A stretch of DNA of 17,601 bases from assembly GCA_015478765.1 (NCBI GenBank), contig JADMKR010000185.1, positions 1 through 17,601 of the forward strand. Reading direction: 5' to 3'. Of the stretch, positions 5,541 through 12,922 are shown in pieces (positions within the stretch are counted from its first letter, which is position 1; each line of letters opens with the position of its first letter). Below the pieces are notes generated by a model. It was not told the origin of the DNA, did not search any database, and saw nothing but the letters and a program-made list of their open reading frames with translations. The DNA is from Flavobacterium sp. GTDB taxonomy: Bacteria > Bacteroidota > Bacteroidia > Flavobacteriales > Flavobacteriaceae. A program made the position numbers and the translations under genes.

Positions 5541-7766
5541 ATGTCAGACAAAGCCACGATCATTTACACGATTACAGACGAAGCGCCCATGTTGGCCACA
5601 CATTCATTCCTTCCCATCGTACAAGCTTTTACTGCGCCGGCCGGGATTTCACTTGAGACACGAGATATATCATTGGCAGGCCGCGTCATTTCAAATTTCA
5701 GCGAATATTTATCCGAAGATCAAAGAATCAATGATGATCTGGCCGAACTCGGCAAACTTGCCACCACACCCGAAGCCAATATCATCAAATTGCCGAACAT
5801 CTCGGCATCGGTGCCACAGCTCAAGGAAGTCATAAAAGAACTTCAGTCATTGGGCTACAATCTGCCTGAATTTCCGGAAGATCCAAAAACTGATGAAGAA
5901 AAATCGATTAAAGCAAAATATGGCAAAGTGCTGGGATCGGCTGTAAATCCGGTACTGCGCGAAGGTAACTCTGATAGACGGGCGCCAAAAGCAGTAAAGA
6001 ATTACGCCAAGAAAAACCCGCATTCGATGGGCGCATGGTCATCCGATTCAAAAACGCATGTCGCCAGTATGAGCCAGGGTGATTTTTACGGAAGTGAGAA
6101 ATCGGTTACCGTAAACGAAGCCGACACTTTTAAAATTGAATTTACTGCGAATGACGGGACGACCAAAGTCCTGAAAGACAACTCTCCGCTGCTTGCGGGC
6201 GAAATAATCGACACTGCGGTATTAAGCGTCAGCGAACTTAAAAAATTCGCCGCCGAACAAATTGCCGACGCAAAGTCAAAAGACGTTCTGTTCTCGGTTC
6301 ACCTGAAAGCGACGATGATGAAGGTTTCCGATCCGATTATCTTCGGTGCTATCGTCGACGTGTTTTTTGCTGACGTTTTCGAAAAATATGCAGATACTTT
6401 CAACGAACTCGGAATCGACACCCGCAATGGCCTTGGCGATGTATTCGCTAAAATAGAAAACCATCCGAAACGTGCCGAAATAGAAGCTGCTATCAACGAT
6501 ATATATAAATCCGGACCTGCAATCGCCATGGTTAATTCCGATAAAGGAATCACAAACCTGCATGTGCCATCGGATGTGATCGTCGACGCTTCGATGCCGG
6601 CGATGATTCGAACTTCGGGCCAGATGTGGAACGCCGACGGCAAGCCTCAGGACACCAAGGCAATTATCCCCGATCGTTCGTATGCCGGCGTTTATGTCGC
6701 AACAATCGACTTCTGCAAAAAGCACGGAGCATTCGACCCGGCCACCATGGGAAGCGTACCGAATGTGGGCCTGATGGCACAAAAAGCAGAAGAGTACGGT
6801 TCGCATGACAAAACATTCCAAATGTCTGACGATGGTATAGTTAAAGTAATAGACGGATCGGGCAACACACTTATGGAACAATCGGTTAAAAAAGGCGATA
6901 TTTTCCGTATGTGCCAGGTCAAGGACGCGCCGATACGCGACTGGGTTAAGCTGGCTGTAAACCGCGCCCGACTTTCTTCAACTCCGGCTGTTTTCTGGCT
7001 GGATGAGAACCGGGCACACGATCGCGAACTGATCCAAAAAGTAAATATTTATTTAAAAGATCACGATACAAACGGACTCGACATCAGGATAATGAATCCG
7101 GTTGAGGCGACCAATTTTACCTTGGAAAGAATCCGCGAAGGCAAAGACACCATTTCGGTAACAGGTAACGTTTTACGCGATTATTTAACCGATTTATTCC
7201 CTATTTTAGAACTTGGGACATCGGCAAAAATGCTATCGATTGTTCCGTTAATGAACGGCGGCGGACTTTTCGAAACTGGCGCGGGCGGATCGGCGCCAAA
7301 GCACATCGAACAATTCATCGAGGAAGGTTATTTGCGTTGGGATTCATTAGGTGAATTTCTAGCGCTCGGCGTTTCGTTGGAGCATCTGGGCCAGTCACTC
7401 GCGAATACCAAAGCGCTCATTTTATCGGAAACTTTGGATCAGGCCACCGAAGAATTTCTTGAACACGATAAGTCACCTGCTAGAAAAATCGGGCAGATCG
7501 ACAACCGAGGATCCCATTTTTACCTGGCTTTGTATTGGGCAAAAGCACTTGCAGCGCAGGATAAAGATGCCGAGTTGAAAAGTACATTTACAGAAATCGC
7601 AAAAGAATTATCTGAAAATGAAGATAAAATTAATGCCGAACTGATCGGAGCGCAAGGAAAACCTCAGCAAATCGGCGGTTATTACAAACCTGATTTCAAA
7701 TTGACAGACAAGGCGATGCGACCAAGTGAGACATTGAACGACGCCCTGGCAAAATTGGTTCGATGA
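5541..7766 (+). CDS. icd: NADP-dependent isocitrate dehydrogenase, monomeric type
   Basis: Oxidatively decarboxylates isocitrate to 2-oxoglutarate in the citric acid cycle, producing NADPH. The 741-residue length and whole-chain pattern fit the monomeric class of about 740 residues (Azotobacter vinelandii, Corynebacterium glutamicum), not the 45-kDa dimeric class. Active-site residues line up: Ser133 and Asn136 in GSAVNPVLR with Arg140 and Arg146, Lys256 in HLKATMMK, Asp349 in IVDASMPAMIR, and Arg546/Asp547/Asp551 in NVLRDYLTD. The NADP-binding region keeps His588 (PKHIEQF) and Arg599 (LRWDSLGEF). No substitution of a key residue was seen. It is its own transcription unit, with a -7 box 38 bases upstream and a strong terminator 54 bases after the stop. 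Confidence 0.97.
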   Translation: MSDKATIIYTITDEAPMLATHSFLPIVQAFTAPAGISLETRDISLAGRVISNFSEYLSEDQRINDDLAELGKLATTPEANIIKLPNISASVPQLKEVIKELQSLGYNLPEFPEDPKTDEEKSIKAKYGKVLGSAVNPVLREGNSDRRAPKAVKNYAKKNPHSMGAWSSDSKTHVASMSQGDFYGSEKSVTVNEADTFKIEFTANDGTTKVLKDNSPLLAGEIIDTAVLSVSELKKFAAEQIADAKSKDVLFSVHLKATMMKVSDPIIFGAIVDVFFADVFEKYADTFNELGIDTRNGLGDVFAKIENHPKRAEIEAAINDIYKSGPAIAMVNSDKGITNLHVPSDVIVDASMPAMIRTSGQMWNADGKPQDTKAIIPDRSYAGVYVATIDFCKKHGAFDPATMGSVPNVGLMAQKAEEYGSHDKTFQMSDDGIVKVIDGSGNTLMEQSVKKGDIFRMCQVKDAPIRDWVKLAVNRARLSSTPAVFWLDENRAHDRELIQKVNIYLKDHDTNGLDIRIMNPVEATNFTLERIREGKDTISVTGNVLRDYLTDLFPILELGTSAKMLSIVPLMNGGGLFETGAGGSAPKHIEQFIEEGYLRWDSLGEFLALGVSLEHLGQSLANTKALILSETLDQATEEFLEHDKSPARKIGQIDNRGSHFYLALYWAKALAAQDKDAELKSTFTEIAKELSENEDKINAELIGAQGKPQQIGGYYKPDFKLTDKAMRPSETLNDALAKLVR

Positions 7767-7820
7767 GAATAACCACAGTCATTTCAATTTTGTTAAAAGA
7801 CATAGCTATCTTAATTAATT

Positions 7821-7849
7821 GCCTGTACATTTGCGTACAGGCTTTTTTT
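7821..7849 (+). terminator. Rho-independent terminator after isocitrate dehydrogenase
   Basis: A perfect 8-bp stem GCCTGTAC (7821-7828) with GTACAGGC (7835-7842), a 6-base loop, and seven T from 7843. The loop and the left arm contain TAcaTTTG (7826-7833), an exact match to the -7 promoter consensus, located about 60 bases before the receptor start. Termination is well supported. Whether the box is also used as a promoter is uncertain because no TTG sits at the right distance. Confidence 0.9.
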
Positions 7850-7895
7850 GTTGTGCCATCTTAATCGTACGCCAGCGAAATCCAATTCAAAATCC

Positions 7896-10265
7896 ATGAG
7901 TAAAATTCATTTGTACGTACTGATTGCTGCGATGTTTCTGGTTGAGCAAATCTCGGCACAGCAAAAATACACCTTAAGCGGTGTGATAACCGATGGTACA
8001 AACAACGAAACTTTGATTGGCGTCAACATTGTTGTCCCGGCATTAAAAGTAGGCGTCACGACCAACGAGTATGGATTCTTTTCAATCACGCTGCCCGAAG
8101 GAATGCATTCCATCAACATCTCCTACCTTGGTTTTGTTCCCATCGATACAGAAATAACCCTGACCGAAAACATCCGACGAAACTTTGCAATGACCGTTGG
8201 CGGCGAAATGCTTGAGGAAGTTGTGATCACCGAAAAACAGTCGACCAATATTCGCACACCCGAAATGAGCGTCAATAAACTATCGATCTCTACCATAAAA
8301 AGAATGCCGGTAGTACTTGGTGAAGTCGACGTTCTGAAATCGATTTTACTACTTCCCGGAGTTACAAATGCCGGTGAAGGCGCATCCGGATTCAACGTGC
8401 GCGGTGGCGGCGCCGATCAAAACCTGATCTTGCTCGACGAAGCTACAATCTACAATTCATCGCATATATTCGGATTTTTCTCAGTGTTCAATCCCGATGC
8501 GATCAAAGATTTGAAATTGTATAAAGGCGGAATCCCTCCCCGATTTGGCGGACGCGCGTCATCAGTGCTTGACATTTACCAGAAAGAAGGCAACAGCAAA
8601 GAATTTCACATGAATGGCGGCATCGGACTAATTTCAAGCCGTCTGCTCGTCGAAGGACCGATCGTAAAAGACAAAGGTTCGTTCCTCGTGGGAGGCCGGG
8701 GCTCGTATGCGCATCTGTTTTTGAAATTCACCGATAACGAGAATTCGGCCTACTTCTACGACCTGAACACAAAAATGAATTACAAACTCGACGATAACAA
8801 CAGTTTATACCTGTCGGGATATTTTGGTCGCGACGTTTTTAATCTCGACGGCAGTTTCATGAATATTTACGGGAATGCTACACTGAATCTGCGTTGGAAC
8901 CATCTGTTCTCCGACAAACTGTTTTCGAACTTGTCAATGATCTACAGCGATTACTATTACGGACTCGAACTCGATTTTGTTGGGTTCCAATATGACTCCG
9001 GAATCAAGAATTACAATATCAAATATGATTTCAAGAATTACATCTCGAACAAATTGCGCCTGAATTACGGTGTAAATGCGATCTACTACGATTTCAATCC
9101 CGGCAAGATTTCACCTCGTGGCGAGGATTCGGGGTTCAATTCGCGTCAGCTCGAGAAAAAATATGCGTTTGAACCGGCGGCATACATCGAGGCAGAACAT
9201 AATCTGTCGGATAAAATCTCGCTGTTATACGGACTCCGATACAGCATGTTTTACCGCTTAGGTTCATCAACGGAAAATATTTATGCCGACAGTCCGGTGA
9301 CATTCGACGAACAACTGCAGATATACGAAAAAGCGACACCTATCGGTTCCCGAACGTATGGCGCCAATGAAGTCATGAAATCGTTCGGTTATGCCGAGCC
9401 CAGAGCCGCCATTTCATATACTATTTCCGAAAACAAATCGGTTAAAGCGAGTTACAACCGCATGATCCAATACCTGCAATTGGTTTCCAACACCTCATCT
9501 CCTACTCCGCTTGACGTGTGGACGCCGAGTGACAACTTCATCGAACCGCAAATCGCCGATCAGGTAGCACTCGGTTACTTCACCAATTTTATGGATGACA
9601 CCTATTCGCTCGAAGTAGAAACGTATTATAAAAAAGTCCAAAACCGAATCGATTATATCGACGGCGCCGACCTGATCGCTAACGAAGCACTCGAACAAGT
9701 GATCCTGAACGGCAGGATGCGATCATACGGACTCGAATTACTACTCCGGAAAAACACCGGCAAATTAAACGGGTGGATTTCGTACACCTTATCAAAATCT
9801 GAGCAGCAAACGCCCGGCCGCACCGCCGCCGAAACCGGCATCAACAACGGCCAATGGTATAATTCGGTTTATGACAAACTGCACAATTTGGCGGTAACAT
9901 CGGCGTATAGTTTAAGCGACAAATGGAATTTCGGCGCCAACTTCGTGATCCAGTCGGGACAACCAGTGACCTATCCGAACAGCCAGTATCAATATCAGGG
10001 AATAACGGTTCCAAGTTACGGCCTGCGAAACGACAACCGACTGCCGGCGTATCACCACCTGGACGTATCGGCAACGTACACGCCAAAGCCCGAGAAGAAA
10101 AAAGGCTGGCAGGCCGAATGGGTTTTCAGTATCTACAACCTTTATAACCGCTATAATGCTGCATCGATCAGCTTCCGGCAGAATGCTGAAACAGGCATTA
10201 ATGAAGCATCACGTTTTTCGATTTTCGGCATTGTGCCGGCCGTCAGTTATAATTTTAAATTTTAA
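7896..10265 (+). CDS. TonB-dependent outer-membrane receptor with N-terminal carboxypeptidase-regulatory-like domain
   Basis: Outer-membrane 22-strand beta-barrel transporter expected to import a ligand with TonB-ExbBD energy; the ligand cannot be read from the sequence. From ATG 7896 the product has 789 residues: a signal peptide (MSKIHLYVLIAAMFLV, cleavage near SAQQ), a CarboxypepD_reg-like beta-sandwich at about 25-100 (LSGVITDGTNNETLIGVNI, TTNEYGFFSI), a short EEVVI segment typical of the position just before the plug, the plug at about 125-240 (GFNVRGGGADQNLILLDEA, YKGGIPPRFGGRASS), then the barrel, ending in the aromatic-rich YNFKF. An in-frame TTG at 7848 would lengthen it, but it lies in the terminator T-run and would spoil the signal peptide. 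It is not a SusC of the 1000-residue type. The DUF4249 gene follows after 3 bases and is the usual partner. Confidence 0.93.
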   Translation: MSKIHLYVLIAAMFLVEQISAQQKYTLSGVITDGTNNETLIGVNIVVPALKVGVTTNEYGFFSITLPEGMHSINISYLGFVPIDTEITLTENIRRNFAMTVGGEMLEEVVITEKQSTNIRTPEMSVNKLSISTIKRMPVVLGEVDVLKSILLLPGVTNAGEGASGFNVRGGGADQNLILLDEATIYNSSHIFGFFSVFNPDAIKDLKLYKGGIPPRFGGRASSVLDIYQKEGNSKEFHMNGGIGLISSRLLVEGPIVKDKGSFLVGGRGSYAHLFLKFTDNENSAYFYDLNTKMNYKLDDNNSLYLSGYFGRDVFNLDGSFMNIYGNATLNLRWNHLFSDKLFSNLSMIYSDYYYGLELDFVGFQYDSGIKNYNIKYDFKNYISNKLRLNYGVNAIYYDFNPGKISPRGEDSGFNSRQLEKKYAFEPAAYIEAEHNLSDKISLLYGLRYSMFYRLGSSTENIYADSPVTFDEQLQIYEKATPIGSRTYGANEVMKSFGYAEPRAAISYTISENKSVKASYNRMIQYLQLVSNTSSPTPLDVWTPSDNFIEPQIADQVALGYFTNFMDDTYSLEVETYYKKVQNRIDYIDGADLIANEALEQVILNGRMRSYGLELLLRKNTGKLNGWISYTLSKSEQQTPGRTAAETGINNGQWYNSVYDKLHNLAVTSAYSLSDKWNFGANFVIQSGQPVTYPNSQYQYQGITVPSYGLRNDNRLPAYHHLDVSATYTPKPEKKKGWQAEWVFSIYNLYNRYNAASISFRQNAETGINEASRFSIFGIVPAVSYNFKF

Positions 10266-10268
10266 GCG

Positions 10269-11084
10269 ATGAAAACTATAAAAACAATCATGCTGGCAAT
10301 CACGCTGATCACTTTCGTCGGGTGCGAAAGAGTCGTCGACGTCGATCTCGATACTGCTGAACCGCGACTCGTCATTGACGCATCCATCCATTGGCTAAAA
10401 GGTACCGATGGCGCCGAGCAAACCATCTATCTAACAACAACCACCGGCTATTACAACACGCAAATCCCAACCGTTTCAAACGCCGTGATCACCGTTACAA
10501 ACGGCACCACCACTTTCGATTTTATCGAAACGGAGCCGGGAACGTATGTCTGTACTGATTTTGTTCCCGCACTCGAACAAACCTACGTTTTGACAGTTAT
10601 CGCAAACGGTCAAACCTATACAGCTACCGAGACATTGAAAGCCGTGCCCGAGGTTGGCGAAATCGAACAAAACAACGAAGGCGGATTCACCGGCGAAGAC
10701 ATCGAAGTCAAGATTTTTTTTACCGATAACGGCGCAACCGACGATTATTACCTGTCGCGTTTTAAAGTGAATTTCAATGCGATTCCCGAGTTTGACGTCA
10801 CCGAAGATAAATTTTTCCAAGGCAATACGATCTTCGCATTGTTTTCCGATGAAGACCTCGAAGCCGGATCGACACTCGATTTTCGGCTATCCGGAATTTC
10901 GCAGCGCTATTACAATTATATGAACATCCTGTTGTCGATTTCGGGCAGCAACGGCGGAAGCCCGTTTTCGTCACCGCCGGCAACCGTTCGTGGTAATATC
11001 GTCAACACATCAGATCCGGATAATTATGCGTTAGGCTACTTCAGCTTGTCGGAATCGGTCGAAGTTAATTATGTTGTTCATTAG
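10269..11084 (+). CDS. DUF4249-family lipoprotein, receptor partner
   Basis: Function not established for the family. The 271-residue product starts with a lipoprotein signal peptide (hydrophobic core, lipobox TFVGC, Cys19 as the lipidated residue), so it should be anchored to the outer membrane. The following VVDVDLDTAEPRLVIDASI stretch is the family's characteristic start, and the ending in an LGYFSLSE stretch is also family-like, so it looks complete. The middle is Thr/Asn-rich with strand-turn patterns (immunoglobulin-like beta-sandwich expected). It starts 3 bases after the receptor stop. Genes of this family are regularly found beside TonB-dependent receptors without SusD, and by analogy with SusC/SusD it may be the extracellular lid or ligand-binding partner; that is inference. 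Confidence 0.85.
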   Translation: MKTIKTIMLAITLITFVGCERVVDVDLDTAEPRLVIDASIHWLKGTDGAEQTIYLTTTTGYYNTQIPTVSNAVITVTNGTTTFDFIETEPGTYVCTDFVPALEQTYVLTVIANGQTYTATETLKAVPEVGEIEQNNEGGFTGEDIEVKIFFTDNGATDDYYLSRFKVNFNAIPEFDVTEDKFFQGNTIFALFSDEDLEAGSTLDFRLSGISQRYYNYMNILLSISGSNGGSPFSSPPATVRGNIVNTSDPDNYALGYFSLSESVEVNYVVH

Positions 11085-11114
11085 CTGTTCCGGCTGTACA
11101 TTGCAATACAGTTT

Positions 11115-11183
11115 GAAAGTTGTAAAGTTAAAAAGTTGAAAGTTCATTCTCAGCAGATAACCCATTGCAACTTTACAACTTTC
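11115..11183. repeat. 15-bp perfect inverted repeat in AACTTT-rich intergenic DNA
   Basis: GAAAGTTGTAAAGTT (11115-11129) and its exact reverse complement (11169-11183) are separated by 39 bases. More AACTTTACAACTTTG-type words continue to about 11210. No T-tract follows, so a simple terminator is unlikely. The left part matches the repeat at 4885-4930 in reverse orientation. It fills the 141-base gap between the DUF4249 gene and the thiamine pyrophosphokinase gene. Confidence 0.65.
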
Positions 11184-11225
11184 CACTTTACAACTTTGTA
11201 ACTTTACAAATTTAGAACTCACCCA

Positions 11226-11879
11226 ATGTCTTCACATCATATCGTACGCGACGATCAGGAACCGGCACTTATAATCGCAAACGGCGAGTCATGCAGCGAC
11301 GAACTCCTCGGCCAGCTGCTGGAATGGTCGCCATTGGTAATCGTACTCGATTCGGCTATCGACCGGGTCATCGCACGCGGAATCAAAATCGATGTCCATC
11401 TTGGCGATTTTGACAATGGCTTGAGTCCGCTGGAAAGCCAGTATCCCATCGAAATCGTCCACACTCCCGATCAAAACAAAACCGATCTCGAAAAAGCATT
11501 CGATTATCTCATAGAACGAAAAATTCCGGCCGTGAACGTGGTCTGGGCAACCGGCCGCCGCGCCGATCATACGATCACGAACCTGACTAACATCGTCCGC
11601 TACCGCGACAAGATCAAAGTTGTGATCCTCGACGATTATTCAAAAGTATTTATGCTCCCGAAAAAATATCAGAAATGGTATCCGGCCAACATGCCGATTT
11701 CATTGATTCCCGTGGGAACCGTGACCGGCATTTCTTCACACAACCTGTTCTATCCGCTGCAAAACGACACACTGACATTGGGCTATCGCACAGGCAGCAG
11801 TAACCATGTCGCCGCCGATGGCCTTGTTACAATAAGCTATGAGACGGGAGACCTTTTGCTTATGGAATGCCGCGACTAA
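11226..11879 (+). CDS. thiN: Thiamine pyrophosphokinase (thiamine diphosphokinase)
   Basis: Transfers pyrophosphate from ATP to thiamine to give the cofactor thiamine diphosphate; cytoplasmic. The 217 residues match the bacterial family. Visible motifs are IIANGES (16-22), the metal-binding HLGDFDN (58-64, where most members have GDFDS), DQNKTDLEKA (82-91), WATGRRADHT (107-116, usually TGGRLDHT) and the C-terminal thiamine-site motif GSSNH (190-194). The two small deviations are conservative and the key Asp residues are present. No exact -7 box is seen upstream, though TAacTTTA at 11199-11206 differs by one base. The gene rlmF follows 33 bases after the stop but has its own -7 box. Kinase of this type serves salvage of imported thiamine or an incomplete pathway; no thiamine riboswitch is visible here. 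Confidence 0.9.
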   Translation: MSSHHIVRDDQEPALIIANGESCSDELLGQLLEWSPLVIVLDSAIDRVIARGIKIDVHLGDFDNGLSPLESQYPIEIVHTPDQNKTDLEKAFDYLIERKIPAVNVVWATGRRADHTITNLTNIVRYRDKIKVVILDDYSKVFMLPKKYQKWYPANMPISLIPVGTVTGISSHNLFYPLQNDTLTLGYRTGSSNHVAADGLVTISYETGDLLLMECRD

Positions 11880-11900
11880 AACTGCCAAAATCAGATTCAC

Positions 11901-11908
11901 TACATTTG
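11901..11908 (+). promoter_or_regulatory. -7 promoter box (TAcaTTTG) of rlmF
   Basis: Exact match to TAnnTTTG ending 4 bases before the GTG start at 11913. The predicted transcription start is 11912 or 11913, so the message would be leaderless or nearly so. No TTG -33 element is seen at 19-21 bases. Confidence 0.55.
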
Positions 11909-11912
11909 CCGC

Positions 11913-12857
11913 GTGAAATCTAAAATCAATACCGAAAAATCGCAGTTGCACGCGCGCAACCTTCATCGTTCTCGATATAATTTTTCGGAACTTATAGCCG
12001 CAAATCCTGCGTTATCTCGTTTTGTCGCCTGCAACGAACACGGAATCGAAACCATTGATTTCAGCGATCCTCATGCGGTTAAAGAACTCAACAAGGCATT
12101 GTTGGCCGCGTATTATGACGTATCGGACTGGGACATCCCTAAGAACTACCTTTGTCCGCCTGTTCCCGGCCGTGCCGATTATATTCACAATATCGCCGAT
12201 TTGCTGGCAGCGTCAAACAACGGAAATATTCCCGAAGGTGAATCGGTAGGCGGACTCGACATTGGCGTGGGTGCGAACTGCATTTATCCGCTGATAGGGA
12301 ATTCGGTTTACGGCTGGAGTTTCGTCGGAACCGATATCGATCCGGAAGCGCTTGAAAACTGCTCCGATATCATCCGCAGGAATCCGCACCTGACCGACCT
12401 GATTAGCCTTCAGCAACAAATGAACAGCAGGTTTATCTTTAAAGATATTATCCAACCAGCCGACAAGTTTGCGTTTACGATCTGTAATCCGCCGTTCCAT
12501 GCATCGGCAGAAGACGCCGCAAAAGGAACATTGCGCAAAATCTCAAATTTAGAAGGCGAAAAAGCCACCGAAGCCACACTGAACTTTGGCGGTCAGCATC
12601 ATGAATTATGGTGCGAAGGTGGCGAAATGGCATTCATAACCCAAATGATTTACGAAAGCGTGCGTTACCCCAAACAGGTTTTTTGGTTTACGACTTTGGT
12701 TTCTAAATTCTCGAATCTGAAGGCGATTTATAAACTTTTGAACAAGGTCAACGCCGTATCGGTAAAAACAATTGAGATGTCCCAAGGTCAGAAATCAAGC
12801 CGCATGGTGGCATGGACATTCCTGTCGGAAACACAGCAAACCGAGTGGAAGTTTTAA
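11913..12857 (+). CDS. rlmF: 23S rRNA (adenine-1618-N6)-methyltransferase RlmF
   Basis: Methylates N6 of A1618 in 23S rRNA with S-adenosylmethionine (E. coli YbiN/RlmF family). 314 residues, close to the family's usual 300. Motifs are an N-terminal HARNLHRSRYNF segment (13-24) followed by NPALSRFV (31-38), the SAM-binding GLDIGVGANCIYPL (114-127), the acidic GTDIDPEAL (139-147), the catalytic NPPF (192-195) of N6-adenine methylases, and the family-specific GGQHHELWCEGGE stretch further on. The start is GTG at 11913; no upstream alternative fits because the -7 box ends 4 bases before it. It is a single-gene unit lying between the thiamine pyrophosphokinase gene and uvrB. Confidence 0.95.
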   Translation: MKSKINTEKSQLHARNLHRSRYNFSELIAANPALSRFVACNEHGIETIDFSDPHAVKELNKALLAAYYDVSDWDIPKNYLCPPVPGRADYIHNIADLLAASNNGNIPEGESVGGLDIGVGANCIYPLIGNSVYGWSFVGTDIDPEALENCSDIIRRNPHLTDLISLQQQMNSRFIFKDIIQPADKFAFTICNPPFHASAEDAAKGTLRKISNLEGEKATEATLNFGGQHHELWCEGGEMAFITQMIYESVRYPKQVFWFTTLVSKFSNLKAIYKLLNKVNAVSVKTIEMSQGQKSSRMVAWTFLSETQQTEWKF

Positions 12858-12876
12858 GTTTTCATAAACTTTTTTT
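12856..12876 (+). terminator. Weak terminator candidate at the rlmF stop
   Basis: AAGTTT (12856-12861) pairs with AAACTT (12866-12871) around the loop TCAT, and the T-run continues to 12876. The stem is only 6 bp and AT-rich and overlaps the stop codon, so the call is tentative. Confidence 0.35.
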
Positions 12877-12890
12877 GGCGCATTCCTTTG

Positions 12891-12898
12891 TAACTTTG
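12891..12898 (+). promoter_or_regulatory. -7 promoter box (TAacTTTG) of uvrB
   Basis: Exact match to TAnnTTTG, 24 bases before the uvrB ATG. A TTTG lies 13 bases upstream (12874-12877), closer than the usual 19-21, so only the -7 part is well supported. No SOS-type operator could be recognised. Confidence 0.5.
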
Positions 12899-12922
12899 CT
12901 TTCCTAATTCTTAGCAGATTAC

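Noticed and set aside
6276..6881. 201-codon open frame on the minus strand inside the isocitrate dehydrogenase gene
   Set aside because: Shadow of the plus-strand gene: Cys/His/Arg-rich composition, no recognisable domain, and no promoter; the plus-strand gene is intact with all active-site residues.
7848..7895. TTG start extending the TonB receptor by 16 residues
   Set aside because: It lies in the T-run of the terminator and would put a polar stretch ahead of the signal peptide that begins at ATG 7896.
11094..11110. CTGTA...TACAG hairpin after the DUF4249 gene as terminator
   Set aside because: Only 5 bp of stem and no proper T-run.
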